Shown here piece after piece: positions 45,447-54,631 of a stretch of 64,000 bases of DNA. The notes under the pieces were generated by a model. The model was not told the DNA's origin. It saw only the letters and a program-made list of their open reading frames with translations, and did not search any database. The translations under genes and the position numbers were made by a program. The stretch spans positions 1,393,206-1,457,205 of the forward strand of contig NZ_JADIKI010000022.1 in NCBI RefSeq assembly GCF_044904605.1. Reading direction: 5' to 3'. The DNA comes from Dyella_B humi (GTDB lineage Bacteria > Pseudomonadota > Gammaproteobacteria > Xanthomonadales > Rhodanobacteraceae). Numbering within the stretch: the stretch's first letter is position 1; every line of letters begins with the position of its first letter.

Positions 45447-45778
45447 GGCGTCTCAACGTCTGAGTTAGGTGACGCCTGCCTAACGCGGCCTGCCGACTTT
45501 TCCCATTCACTGAATGATGGAAGCCATTCCTCCACAGGCACCCGACGCTCGATGACATCGGCGCAATATGACACCACAGAATTGAGGGTCGCCTTCTTTA
45601 GCCGAAATAGAACGTAAGCGATCGCACCGAGCCGATCGCGTTCCAATAGCAGTCGTATATCTGAAATGTCCCGCTCAGAGAACTCAAGAAATCCCGCAAC
45701 GCTTCCTTCTTCGCTCTGATCCAGATTGCGTGCAAGGGTGCGGCCGATGCGATCTCTCATTCCGATATCAAGGTCCAT
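45443..45778 (-). CDS. Unknown protein, first gene of a two-gene unit
   Basis: A 111-residue protein I do not recognise. It is mostly helical and charged: DIGMRDRIGRTLARNLDQSEEG, then ERDISDIRLLLERDRLGAIAYVLFRLKKATL and VPVEEWLPSFSEWEKSAG. No signal or membrane segment. The ATG at 45778 has GGAG nine bases upstream and is preferred to an in-frame ATG seven codons earlier. It overlaps the next gene by four bases. The 282 bases upstream (45779-46060) show no other gene. Confidence 0.65.
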   Translation of the reverse strand: MDLDIGMRDRIGRTLARNLDQSEEGSVAGFLEFSERDISDIRLLLERDRLGAIAYVLFRLKKATLNSVVSYCADVIERRVPVEEWLPSFSEWEKSAGRVRQASPNSDVETP

Positions 45779-46060
45779 GCTCGGGCTCCAACAAATCAAA
45801 CGCCTCAGGATGGGAATATATCAAAGAGATGAAGCCCTATCGCGCACCAGGGGCACTGAGAGCCAATGCTTATGAGCTTCGGTGTACAGTCGAAGGCTTC
45901 AGCGTCGAAGGTGCAGAGAAAGAGTTGCACACCAGTCAAAGTTGCATCCTTCCCTCCGGCTGACGGACGCCAAGTACCTTAGATCAGCACCGGGTCTGAC
46001 GCGACCCGGTGGCCGATTTAAACGAAGAGCCTCAAGCCATGCGCATTCGCGACATCCCCA

Positions 46061-47464
46061 TCATTGCTGCATGGAGCACGTCTTAACGACTCCCTCTAGC
46101 GGGTCGCTGAAAGTAGCGTTGGAGCAATCGATGGAGTGGCCGACACCGACTTCGCGGTATTGCCAGACGCCATGCGCACCATAAGCCACAAGACCCGTGC
46201 CCTGCGAAATTTTGCAGATTCCGCCTTCTTTGGCGCAAACAGCAAAACCAGTCGGCGCGCTACCCGTGCCTCGGGGCGTCAGGAGACGGATGGCATCCTG
46301 AGTAAACAGCAGCGTGCCGAAACCTGTGTTGTCGGCATAGGGTGTGCGCCCTTCTGGGCGCAGGTGATCCGCTACCTGTCGAGTGTAAGGTGCGGATAGA
46401 TCTTTGCGGAGGACATAGTGGTTATAAACCATCTCATAAATGGGGCGGAATGCTCCTCGGTCCAGATTCGAGATGGTGTTGTGGCGATACTTGCCCGTCG
46501 TATCGACGGTGGGTACGAACGGCACGTTATTGCCGAGATTGTAGGAGGCGACATACTCGAAACCGGCAAGCAGGCGATTGTTATGAGCGGCATAAAGATC
46601 GAACCCCTGCGCCCATGCCACTTCGGCCACCTCGGCAAGGTTGCCGATGCCGAGCTGCGTGTGGGCCTGGTCACGCCCACTTTCTTGGGTCTCCCCCAAC
46701 GTATTGATCACATAATTCGTCAGGGCTCCGTCGGAGGGGCCGTTGTAGTAGTAGTCCAGTGAACGGTTGAACAGTCCCCAGTCATTGTTGAAAACGCCGA
46801 TCGCCATCATGGCCTTCATGCAACCGGAATCCCAGTTGCCGTTCGCATAGGGAGCGAAGTCTTTGATCACCGGATAGAAGACATTGCGAAACATCGCTTC
46901 CGCGGCGGCGATGTCGTGCGCCGACCAGCCAGCGTTGGTATAGCGAATAAGTTCCGCTGCGGCCGCAAACTTGAATCCGTTCAGCCCGGCTGCCAGCGGT
47001 GCATCGTGCCCTTCAATGGACTTCAATGTGCCGGACCATGCATTGAGAATCCGAATGGCATTCGTGGCGTAGCGCGGATCGTCACTCAGAGCCCACATCA
47101 GCGCCTGCTGGTAGGCCGCATTGGCGTCGTCATTGAATTCGTTGATGCATTGGGAGGGGGTACCCCTCACCACCTTTGAGCAATGTCCACCTCGGGTTTG
47201 ATAGGTGAGGGAAGAGTAATGATCGTTCTTCAGTGCGACATATCCGCTCGACCATGGCGCCTGCGCCAGATGTGCCTTGATTCGTGCGAGATCGTCGGCT
47301 GTATGCATCACGCCGGGATGAACGAACGTGGCTGCCACCGTTGTGCTGGGGGACGGCACTGTGGCCGCGGTCGCAGCCTCACTCGCCATGGTGCCCCCGC
47401 AGATGGCGAGTGCAACGATCAATGACGTAAGGATTCGCAGTGGCGGAAATGTTTTCAGGTGCAT
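46061..47464 (-). CDS. Exported alginate-lyase-like polysaccharide lyase with C-terminal Cys module
   Basis: A 467-residue exported protein: signal peptide (LTSLIVALAICGGTMASEA) followed by an alginate lyase-type toroid domain (about 45-390). Conserved blocks are HPGVMHTADDLARIKAHL, ILNAWSGTLKSIEGHDAPLAAGL, NGNWDSGCMKAMMAIGVF, QESGRDQAHTQLGIGNLAEV and GFDLYA, containing the Asn, His and Tyr candidates of polysaccharide lyases of the PL5/PL38 kind. The last 60 residues form a separate Cys-rich module (CAKEGGICKISQ, YGAHGVW, CSNATFSDPLEGVVKTC), like small carbohydrate-binding modules attached to secreted glycosidases. It would cleave a uronate-containing glycan outside the cytosol. No ribosome site is evident at the ATG 47464. 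Confidence 0.82.
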   Translation of the reverse strand: MHLKTFPPLRILTSLIVALAICGGTMASEAATAATVPSPSTTVAATFVHPGVMHTADDLARIKAHLAQAPWSSGYVALKNDHYSSLTYQTRGGHCSKVVRGTPSQCINEFNDDANAAYQQALMWALSDDPRYATNAIRILNAWSGTLKSIEGHDAPLAAGLNGFKFAAAAELIRYTNAGWSAHDIAAAEAMFRNVFYPVIKDFAPYANGNWDSGCMKAMMAIGVFNNDWGLFNRSLDYYYNGPSDGALTNYVINTLGETQESGRDQAHTQLGIGNLAEVAEVAWAQGFDLYAAHNNRLLAGFEYVASYNLGNNVPFVPTVDTTGKYRHNTISNLDRGAFRPIYEMVYNHYVLRKDLSAPYTRQVADHLRPEGRTPYADNTGFGTLLFTQDAIRLLTPRGTGSAPTGFAVCAKEGGICKISQGTGLVAYGAHGVWQYREVGVGHSIDCSNATFSDPLEGVVKTCSMQQ

Positions 47465-47807
47465 ACGGACAGTTCGTGGAAGAAGTCCGAACGATTATGG
47501 TGCGCCACCCATGCGCGTCATGGTCATGGTGGGCCACCATGCATCCCCAATTGGGCCAAGCGTGTGGCCGCGAGACGTCCATCACGAACATCGCGCCTCA
47601 ATGAATTTCGGTGCGGATATCCATGTCGTCGGACGAGCTGCCGATTTAGGGGGCCGCACGTCAGCGGTGCGGTCGGTGGAGAACGAAGGAACGGCCATCT
47701 AGTGGATGGCTTTCGTGTACCACGCCTTGATACGGCATCGCCACTACGATGAGCCGTTATGGGTTTGCGGGTCGGCTTCATCAAACGCCGCCGCCTCGTC
47801 CAAAGAG
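47465..47807. other. Intergenic region before the lyase gene
   Basis: 343 bases without a credible gene on either strand; frames are short and arginine-rich. No clear promoter, palindrome or terminator is seen. Confidence 0.4.
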
Positions 47808-48200
47808 TCAGCGGCCCGGCGTGTGGCTGCGAAACTCCCCTGACCAGTCCATACGCGCCGATCGGAACTCTGCTATCACGTCATTCGGCGAATGTGGACG
47901 GATTACGATTTCTCCGCCTACCAGTTCATCGCAGAAGCGTCCGCCCTGAGGTGTCTCGATGGCGTAGCGGCTGGTGTGCGGATCTCCGTGCACGAGATGG
48001 GCATGTAAGACGCACATGTGGGGCTCATGTACCTGCGCGACCAAGCGATGGGGCTCGAACCGTATCTCCGCGTAGACCCCATGTGGGCCACGAGCATGGA
48101 GGACTCCTCCGAAGAGAGGGGGCGGAGTGTGCTGGGCGCACAGTGCAGCGGAGCTGATCCCCAGAAGCAGGACGGTAATCCACACCTTTCGAATCCACAT
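47808..48200 (-). CDS. Small exported protein of unknown function
   Basis: A 130-residue protein with a clear signal peptide (IRKVWITVLLLGISSAALCAQ) and a mature part rich in His and Val: GPHGVYAEIRFEPHRLVAQVHEPHMC in pieces, LVGGEIVIRPHSP, and ARMDWSGEF. I do not recognise the family. The ATG at 48200 is chosen because the signal peptide begins there; the frame is open for 25 more codons upstream without exported character. No ribosome site is evident. Two cysteines in the mature part could form a disulfide. The interval up to 48485 shows nothing. Confidence 0.6.
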   Translation of the reverse strand: MWIRKVWITVLLLGISSAALCAQHTPPPLFGGVLHARGPHGVYAEIRFEPHRLVAQVHEPHMCVLHAHLVHGDPHTSRYAIETPQGGRFCDELVGGEIVIRPHSPNDVIAEFRSARMDWSGEFRSHTPGR

Positions 48201-48485
48201 GGCAGACGCATGGTTAGTGGGGCGGGTGGAGGTCAGGGTGACGTGGGTGAGGGTGGGATCAGGCAGGGCTTCCATCGGTGCATCTCAAAAATCGGCGGAC
48301 GATTAAAGCATCTGCGGATCGCACGCGCTGAGATCTGTCCTGCATCGCCGGCCCCGGACTTGATGGGCGACGAAAAAGCCTGATTGGAACCCCCATCCTT
48401 CTATCGACGAATGATTGGCATTCGGCGCCGGCAGGAGGCGCCACGGAGATCCCAATGAGAGGGGCCATGTAGGACGGCGTTTAAC

Positions 48486-49331
48486 TTACACGATGGGTAC
48501 TTGGTTGACGTTGTTCTTAGGATCCATCCAGAACGCTTCGTTCGCGAAGCGTCCGAAGATGTCGCGCGGCAGGACGGGCTGGCGTTCGATCGACGCCACC
48601 TTCGGCCGAACGGAATGCAGGCCGGGCATGCCGACGCGGGCATCGAACTCGTTAGCGTTGTATTCGATGTGGTCGAAGTCGTGCTCGAACCACGGCTCGT
48701 CCAGGAATTGGTAGACCGCGCGTATGGCCACGGCGGGATCGCGCACCAGGCTTTCGTAGGTCAGCATGAGCAGGTGTTTTTGCGCGTACTGGCCGTAAAA
48801 CGCTTCTTTGGTGGCCTGGTAGGCAAAGCCCACCATGCCGCGTGGATCGGTCAACGCCTCAACGCGTGAGTACACCGTGGTGTTGGTGTCGAAGCGGAAC
48901 ACCTTACTGACGCTGACCGGTTGCCTCTGCACCAATCGCTCCATGCTATCGAGCACCCATGCCAACTGGCGCACGCACGCAATGACCTTTACCCCAGGGA
49001 ACAGCGTGTTGAGCAACTGCATCCGGCTGCACCACAGCCGGCTGGTGTCGAACACCACGCCGGCGTCAGCCTGTACCGAGTAGAAGTTCTCGACTAGCCC
49101 GCGCAACAGTGCGACACGCTGTTCGTCGGACACATCGAACGAAAAATCGTTCTTGCTGCTTGCTTCCGCCATCACCACGCCCATGATGTCTGCAAGCGGG
49201 CTGGTCATGCCCGCGCGGAAGCGCGGATTCTGATTGAGGATGGCGGCCAGCAGCGTGGTACCGGCGCGCGGTAGCCCGGAAATGAAGTGGAACTTCCGTG
49301 GCGAGTTGCTGACGTCTGGCGTGGCAGGCAT
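48486..49331 (-). CDS. Sulfotransferase family protein
   Basis: A 281-residue P-loop protein. FHFISGLPRAGTTLLAAILNQNP holds the 5'-phosphosulfate loop and VKVIACVRQLAWVLDSMERL the 3'-phosphate motif of PAPS-dependent sulfotransferases. LMLTYESLVRDPAVAIRAVYQFLDEPWFEHDF is the usual C-terminal part. It would transfer sulfate to a hydroxyl or amine, for instance on a sugar, but the acceptor is unknown. GAGGAG before ATG 49331 supports this start. It lies 52 bases after the LacI gene at the end of the amino-sugar cluster. Confidence 0.85.
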   Translation of the reverse strand: MPATPDVSNSPRKFHFISGLPRAGTTLLAAILNQNPRFRAGMTSPLADIMGVVMAEASSKNDFSFDVSDEQRVALLRGLVENFYSVQADAGVVFDTSRLWCSRMQLLNTLFPGVKVIACVRQLAWVLDSMERLVQRQPVSVSKVFRFDTNTTVYSRVEALTDPRGMVGFAYQATKEAFYGQYAQKHLLMLTYESLVRDPAVAIRAVYQFLDEPWFEHDFDHIEYNANEFDARVGMPGLHSVRPKVASIERQPVLPRDIFGRFANEAFWMDPKNNVNQVPIV

Positions 49332-49383
49332 GTGAGCTTTTCTCCTCTCGATCGGTGGCGTGGGCCGCAAGATGGCGACCGAT

Positions 49384-50391
49384 TCAGGGCGCGGGTGCTG
49401 TCGATGCGCGCATGCGCATTTCGTAGCCGACTTCGACCATGCGGGCTTCTCCTTTGCCCAGCACGCGAAGCAGCAACTCCTCGGTAGCGCGCTTACCCAT
49501 GTCGCGCACGGGTTGGTGGACGGTGGTCAGCGGTGGCCACACTTGCGTCGCGATCGTGGTGTCATCGAAGCCGCAAATGGAAATCTCGCGGGGAACCGAT
49601 ACCCCGGCCTCCGCGGCGGCCCAAATTGCACCGACGGCCATGTCGTCGTCGGCCGCGAAAATGGCGGTTGGCCGGTGCTTCAGCGCGAGCAGCCGGCGGG
49701 CCGCAGCCACGCCAGACTCGAAGGAAAACTGGCCCTGCACCATGTATGCAGGGTTTTCCTTCAACCCCGCGCGCTTCAAGCCATCGCGGTAACCAGCGAG
49801 GCGCCAGATGCCCGCGCCGTGCTTGGGGTCGCCAATGATGTGGGCGATCCGTCGGTGGCCCAGCGATACGAGGTGCTCCACCATCGCTGCGGCGGCTTCG
49901 CGCTCACGTAGCATCACGCCGATGCAGCCCTTGGGTTGGCGTGGGGCGATCGAAGCGAAGGGAAGGTCGGTCTTGTGCAGGTGATCGAGCAGTTTCTTGT
50001 GGTCGGTGATGGGGGGCGTAAGGATCAGTCCATCGGGCTGGTGCCGCGAGAGGATGCCCTCGACACGCTCGACGAAGTCCGGCGCCGTCGAGACCAGCGG
50101 CTGCACCATCATGCTGTATTGCCTTGCTTCGCACGCTTCCAGCACGCCTGCTTGAACTTCCATGATGTAGCTGGGCGACAAGTTGTCGTAGAGCAAGCCG
50201 ATCATGAAGGAGCGGTTCGTCGCCAGGCTGCGCGCCGAGGTCAGCGGCCGGTAGTTGAGTTTCGCAACGGCTGCAAGCACGCGTTCCCGCACCGAGTCAC
50301 GTACGTTCGGCTCGTTATTGAGCACGCGCGATACGGTCTTTTTCGAAGTGTCCGACGCACGGGCGACATCGTTGATGGTCACGCGTGACAT
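49384..50391 (-). CDS. LacI family regulator of the amino-sugar cluster
   Basis: A 335-residue LacI/GalR regulator: HTH SRVTINDVARASDTSKKTVSRVLNNEPNVRDSV with the hinge SLATNRS, then the periplasmic-binding-like sensor (MIGLLYDNLSPSYIMEVQAG, HQPDGLILTPP, RIAHIIGDP, AIFAADDDMAVGA, ICGFDDTTIATQVWPPLTTV). The N-terminus is at ATG 50391 with AAAGG six bases upstream; the frame is open further up without family features. Similar LacI proteins control N-acetylglucosamine genes in xanthomonads and relatives. A perfect palindrome before the glucokinase gene (61479-61494) has the right form to be its operator. 16 bases after the GH2 gene. Confidence 0.92.
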   Translation of the reverse strand: MSRVTINDVARASDTSKKTVSRVLNNEPNVRDSVRERVLAAVAKLNYRPLTSARSLATNRSFMIGLLYDNLSPSYIMEVQAGVLEACEARQYSMMVQPLVSTAPDFVERVEGILSRHQPDGLILTPPITDHKKLLDHLHKTDLPFASIAPRQPKGCIGVMLREREAAAAMVEHLVSLGHRRIAHIIGDPKHGAGIWRLAGYRDGLKRAGLKENPAYMVQGQFSFESGVAAARRLLALKHRPTAIFAADDDMAVGAIWAAAEAGVSVPREISICGFDDTTIATQVWPPLTTVHQPVRDMGKRATEELLLRVLGKGEARMVEVGYEMRMRASTAPAP

Positions 50392-50407
50392 GGAAGCCTT
50401 TGCGTCT

Positions 50408-53110
50408 TCAATGATCTGTTCCCTGCGTGGCGGTCGCCGTAACGCTTTGGGCCGGAACGTTCCACCCACTCATTTCGACGACAGGTACGGTCGTTCCCTG
50501 CGATTCGTATCGCGCGGTCAGGGTGATCGACTCGCCGGGCCAAAGCGTGACGTCATTGTCATTCCACCGTATCGGCAGCGCAAGGTCGCCGTGCGCACCT
50601 CGCCTGATCGACATGTGCTGGAACAGCGCCACGACCTTGGACGACGCGGGCACCGACAGCGTGATCGTGGTGACGTCATCCTTTCCCTCGCGCCGCGTCG
50701 TTGCGCGGACCTCACTCGTCGCGGCCGGCAAGGTCTGCAATGCGGTCAGGTCCGCGTACTGCGTAACCGGGGTGAGATACCAGTTCGAATGCGCCCAGTC
50801 GAGCGCGTCCGATCGCGTGGACAGCCAGTAGACGTTGCGGCTGACCGGCTTGCCGTCGGAAGAGGCGAGGTCGAGTTCGATGAAGTATGCGGATGACAGG
50901 CCGGCAATGGCCGGCAGTGTTGCCAACTGCCGCGTGTGGTTCCCGGCAAGGTCGATGTTCTGCAGGTGCTTTTCGTAACGCGCGCTACCGTCCAGATTGC
51001 GCACGCGGATGTTCGCTTGCAGGCCATGGACATCGTCAAGTGCGTGGTTCACCAGGACGATGCCGTTCGAGTCGTATGAATACTGGATGTGCACCAGCTC
51101 GTTGGCTTTCTTGGCACCGAAATAGGCGCCAGCGGGATTCATGAAGTAGTCGTACAGATGCCAATGCAACGAGGGCCATGCGTTGTTGAGCATCCAGTAG
51201 ATGACGCCGGTCGCCGGCTTCGCTGCATCCATGTGCGCGTTGAACGCTTCGAATTGCGCGCGGACGTTGTCGTAGTTGTCGAGCTGGGCCTTGGCGACAT
51301 AGTCGGCAAGACTCGTGAGTGCACCGTAGCGATGGGCGAGTGCCTTGTCGAATGGTGTAAGTACGGCGAATGTCGACCAGTCCGCGGAGGCGTGGTACTG
51401 CCTCGCCTCCGGGTATTTCCACAGTGCTTCCTGTTCCTGCGGCGAGAGCATGCGCTGCACATCTTCCATACGTGGAATATCCGCACCTGCGCTGACTTCC
51501 GAGTCGAAGCCAAACGCGCCGCCCAGCTTGTCGGCGTACCAATACGCTGGCGGTATCCAGTCGTAAGGGCCGGCCATCTTCATGCCGGAAGGTCCGGCTT
51601 CGGCAGTCCCCTGGTCGGCAGCCGCCGAGATGATGGGTAACGACCAATCCTCGGCGCGCAGCGTATCGACGTACATCTTTGCGATGGGCGGCGGAGGCGC
51701 GTTGTCGCTGCCGATGTAGAAGCCGATCACGGATGGATGGTTGCGAAGCAGGCGTGCCTCGCTGGCCATGGAGTCTTCAGCCACTTTCATGTCGGCAGCA
51801 TTCCAGGGCGCGCCGCCGGTCTTGGCCGCCGACTCCCACTTGTCGCAGCATTCCCAGCCCGCCAATACCAGAATGCCGTTGCGGTCGGCGAGATCGTAGA
51901 AACGCTGATTCTCCAGCTTGCCTTCGCTGCGGATGGTGTTGAGGCCGAGATTGACGACGTAGCTGAACTCGGCCTCCATGCGCGCGGGGTCATCGCGCAA
52001 GAACATATCCGGCGCCCAGCCGCCACCGCGGATCAGCACGGGTTTCCCGTTGATGAAGAACTGGCGATAGCCCTGCTTCGTCAGGCTCGAACTGACGCTG
52101 CGTATGCCGAACGTCGCGTTGGCTCGGTCGGATGTTGCGCCATCGACTGCGGCGATCATCTCGAGTTGGTACAGCGGATGTTCTCCCATGCCGACTGGCC
52201 ACCAGATCTTCGGGTGATCCAGTGCGAGGGCAGGGGTTGTCTTGGGTGAGAACGAAACGACTTGCGTTTGCCCAGGCGCGAGGTGAACGGTCTGTTGTAT
52301 GGGAACGCCGGCCACGGTGCCGGTGATCGTTGCATCATGCGCCACCGTATCAAGGTTCTTCGCGCTCACCTTCACGTCCAGCGTGGCGCGCGCGAGATCG
52401 GGTAGCCGCAGCGTCGAAAGAACCTGTGGAAAGCTCAACTCGACAGGGCCGGTCTGCACGATGTCCACGCCGCGCCACGGACCCATGTTGTTGTCCGGGG
52501 GCGTAGGGTTCCAGTCCACCCAACCCATCGACAGGCTCATTCTTGGATCGGCCGGATGCACGCGCATGGCGAGGATGTTGGCGCCCGTGTGTACCCAGCG
52601 CGTCACGTCGAACTCGTGCACGGGATAGGCTCCGGCAACGTCGGCGTGGTCGGCGACCAGATGCCCGTTTATCCACACGTCGGCGCTCGCGATCATGCCG
52701 TTGGTGCGCAGCAACGTATGTCGCCCTGCCAGATTTTTCGGCAACGTGAATTCGGCGCGGTACCACCAAGGTGTCACGAAGAGGCTGCCGCTGGAGTCCG
52801 GCACCTGCACCGCACGCAGGTTGTCGCTGTAGAACACGTCGTTCTTGTACGTACCGTTTTCTAACAGTCCGGCCATGACGGTTGCTCGACCACTCACCGG
52901 GTACCAGCCCTCGGTGGAGAAGCCTGTCGAAGAGATGTCGGCACCACTTTGCTGCGCCTTCGCGCTGTCTTGAATTTGCCAACGATCGATGGCGGTGGTG
53001 GAGCCGATGTCGGCGATTACCTGAGTGGGGGCGTAGTTTGTTTGGGCGTGTGCGGCCGATACCACCATCGCGGCCATCATCCAAAGCACGTGCTTGGCTG
53101 GAGTTTGCAT
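50408..53110 (-). CDS. GH2 exo-beta-D-glucosaminidase-like enzyme
   Basis: A 900-residue exported glycoside hydrolase family 2 enzyme: signal peptide (MMAAMVVSAAHAQ), sugar-binding jelly roll (about 30-215), immunoglobulin-like domain, TIM-barrel (about 335-610) and further beta domains. Catalytic residues appear as Asp469 in GFYIGSDNAP and Glu538 in FDSEVSAG. An Asp instead of Glu as acid/base, with SEVSAG for the nucleophile, is the mark of exo-beta-D-glucosaminidases such as CsxA (Asp469/Glu541) and separates them from beta-mannosidases. It should release GlcN from chitosan oligomers in the periplasm or outside. Start four bases after the permease gene's stop, hence coupled. Confidence 0.9.
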   Translation of the reverse strand: MQTPAKHVLWMMAAMVVSAAHAQTNYAPTQVIADIGSTTAIDRWQIQDSAKAQQSGADISSTGFSTEGWYPVSGRATVMAGLLENGTYKNDVFYSDNLRAVQVPDSSGSLFVTPWWYRAEFTLPKNLAGRHTLLRTNGMIASADVWINGHLVADHADVAGAYPVHEFDVTRWVHTGANILAMRVHPADPRMSLSMGWVDWNPTPPDNNMGPWRGVDIVQTGPVELSFPQVLSTLRLPDLARATLDVKVSAKNLDTVAHDATITGTVAGVPIQQTVHLAPGQTQVVSFSPKTTPALALDHPKIWWPVGMGEHPLYQLEMIAAVDGATSDRANATFGIRSVSSSLTKQGYRQFFINGKPVLIRGGGWAPDMFLRDDPARMEAEFSYVVNLGLNTIRSEGKLENQRFYDLADRNGILVLAGWECCDKWESAAKTGGAPWNAADMKVAEDSMASEARLLRNHPSVIGFYIGSDNAPPPPIAKMYVDTLRAEDWSLPIISAAADQGTAEAGPSGMKMAGPYDWIPPAYWYADKLGGAFGFDSEVSAGADIPRMEDVQRMLSPQEQEALWKYPEARQYHASADWSTFAVLTPFDKALAHRYGALTSLADYVAKAQLDNYDNVRAQFEAFNAHMDAAKPATGVIYWMLNNAWPSLHWHLYDYFMNPAGAYFGAKKANELVHIQYSYDSNGIVLVNHALDDVHGLQANIRVRNLDGSARYEKHLQNIDLAGNHTRQLATLPAIAGLSSAYFIELDLASSDGKPVSRNVYWLSTRSDALDWAHSNWYLTPVTQYADLTALQTLPAATSEVRATTRREGKDDVTTITLSVPASSKVVALFQHMSIRRGAHGDLALPIRWNDNDVTLWPGESITLTARYESQGTTVPVVEMSGWNVPAQSVTATATQGTDH

Positions 53111-53114
53111 GGCG

Positions 53115-54503
53115 TCACTGTTTCTCAAGATAGGTTTCGCGTATTTCAACGGGCGCGAACGGCCACGACTGGTTGTGTCTGGCCCACATCGCAAACACCA
53201 CGAGGCCAGCGACGATCCATATGCTGGACAGGATCAGCGACAAAGTCGACGCGGACACGTACACGTAGACCCACCCCAGCAGCGCGATCACGCATGGCAC
53301 AGGGTAAAGCCATTGCTTATACGGGCGATCAAGATTGGGTTGGCGTTTGCGCAACACGACCAACGCGGCGACCTGCGCAATGGACTGCACGATGATGGTT
53401 GCGGCCAGCAGCATGTTGATGACTTCGGTCAGATCAAAGAATGTGCCGATGGCCGTCACCACGCCCATCGTAAGCAGTGCCACGTGCGGAAAGCCGTGCT
53501 TCGCGTGCAGGTGTCCAAACACGGATAGGAACACCTTGTCATGCGCTGCCTGGAAGGGCACGCGGGAGCCACCCAGCAGGCCGGTGTACACCGAGGCGAA
53601 CGCTGTCACGATGATGAGGACGGTCATGATGGCGGCAGCCAGATGCCCCCAACTACGCTCCACCACTAACGAAGCCACCGATTTGGACTGAGCAATGTCC
53701 TGCCACGGCGCCACGCCAAGCACGCTGATGTTGAGGAGGAGATAGATAAACATCATCGCGATCACTGAGACGATGACGGAGCCGGGCATCGTCCGGCCCG
53801 GATTGCGCAGCTCGTCGCCGATGTAAGCGGTCGTGTTGTAGCCGAGATAGTCGTAAATGCCAATGATCAGTCCCGCGCCAAGCCCCATGAAAAAGTGGCT
53901 GCTAAATGCGCCGGCCGGGTATGCGAAGGCGAAGCTCGCATTGAAGTGTGAGAAGCCTGCCGCCGCCACGCCGACGACGGAGACCAGCATGATGACCCAC
54001 AGCGCGATCGTGATCGCGCGAACCGATTCGATGCGGCGATACAGCAGCCAGGTAACGATGGTGGTCGCCACCAAGCTGATGAGATGCACCGGCCACCAGC
54101 CCAGGTTGGGGAAGAAGAACCCCAGATACTCCACCATGCCGATGATGCCCGTGGACATCAGCAAGGGAATCGCCAGCAGCATCGTCCATATGAACAGGAA
54201 CGGCATCAGTTTGCCGGTGCGGTACTGGAACGCTTCGCGCAGGTAGACATACGTTCCACCGGACCCCGGCATGGCCGCGCCGAGTTCGGCCCAGACCAGG
54301 CCATCGGCCATGGCCAGGATGGCGCCGGCGATCCAACCAATCACCGCCTGCGGACCGCCCATCACCGCGACCATGATGGGAATGGTGATGAACGGCCCGA
54401 TGCCGCACATCTGGGTCATGTTGATCGCAGTTCCCGAGAACAGGCCGATGGAGCGATGGAAGGCGTTGTCGCGAACGGGTTGGGGCGCGTTGGAGTCCTG
54501 CAT
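53115..54503 (-). CDS. APC superfamily permease in the amino-sugar cluster
   Basis: A 462-residue permease with about 12 membrane helices. The amino acid-polyamine-organocation signature is visible: helix 1 SIGLFSGTAINMTQMCGIGPFITIPIMVA with GIGPFI, AELGAAMPGSGGTYVYLREAF, and GLGAGLIIGIYDYLGYNTTAYIGDELRNPGRTMP. APC proteins normally carry amino acids or amines; here it is flanked by glucosaminidase and receptor genes and may import glucosamine (a cationic amine) or oligomers. I start at ATG 54503 with AAGG six bases upstream; the frame is open 22 codons more. It is separated from the receptor gene by a REP-like hairpin. Confidence 0.88.
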   Translation of the reverse strand: MQDSNAPQPVRDNAFHRSIGLFSGTAINMTQMCGIGPFITIPIMVAVMGGPQAVIGWIAGAILAMADGLVWAELGAAMPGSGGTYVYLREAFQYRTGKLMPFLFIWTMLLAIPLLMSTGIIGMVEYLGFFFPNLGWWPVHLISLVATTIVTWLLYRRIESVRAITIALWVIMLVSVVGVAAAGFSHFNASFAFAYPAGAFSSHFFMGLGAGLIIGIYDYLGYNTTAYIGDELRNPGRTMPGSVIVSVIAMMFIYLLLNISVLGVAPWQDIAQSKSVASLVVERSWGHLAAAIMTVLIIVTAFASVYTGLLGGSRVPFQAAHDKVFLSVFGHLHAKHGFPHVALLTMGVVTAIGTFFDLTEVINMLLAATIIVQSIAQVAALVVLRKRQPNLDRPYKQWLYPVPCVIALLGWVYVYVSASTLSLILSSIWIVAGLVVFAMWARHNQSWPFAPVEIRETYLEKQ

Positions 54504-54557
54504 GCTTGCCTTGTGTTGGTGGGGTGCGAATGGGGTTGCGTGGGGCTGCCAATCCTG

Positions 54558-54597
54558 CCTGGCCGTCATTCCCGCTTTCGCGGGAATGACGGCCAGG
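54558..54597. repeat. REP-like perfect hairpin
   Basis: CCTGGCCGTCATTCCCGC and GCGGGAATGACGGCCAGG form an 18-base perfect stem with loop TTTC. The TCATTCCCGC...GCGGGAATGA type of dyad is a widespread dispersed palindrome of proteobacterial intergenic DNA. It lies between the receptor and the permease genes and may stabilise the receptor mRNA or lower downstream expression. Confidence 0.8.
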
Positions 54598-54631
54598 GGC
54601 GTATGCCGTTTTTTAAGTCACGGCACTCCGG

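Noticed and set aside
45730..45963. A plus-strand frame overlapping the first unknown gene at 45443-45778.
   Set aside because: No ribosome site, overlaps a better-supported gene on the other strand, and no family is recognised.
47759..48157. A plus-strand frame opposite the small exported protein.
   Set aside because: It is arginine-rich without any family feature, while the minus strand has a clear signal peptide.
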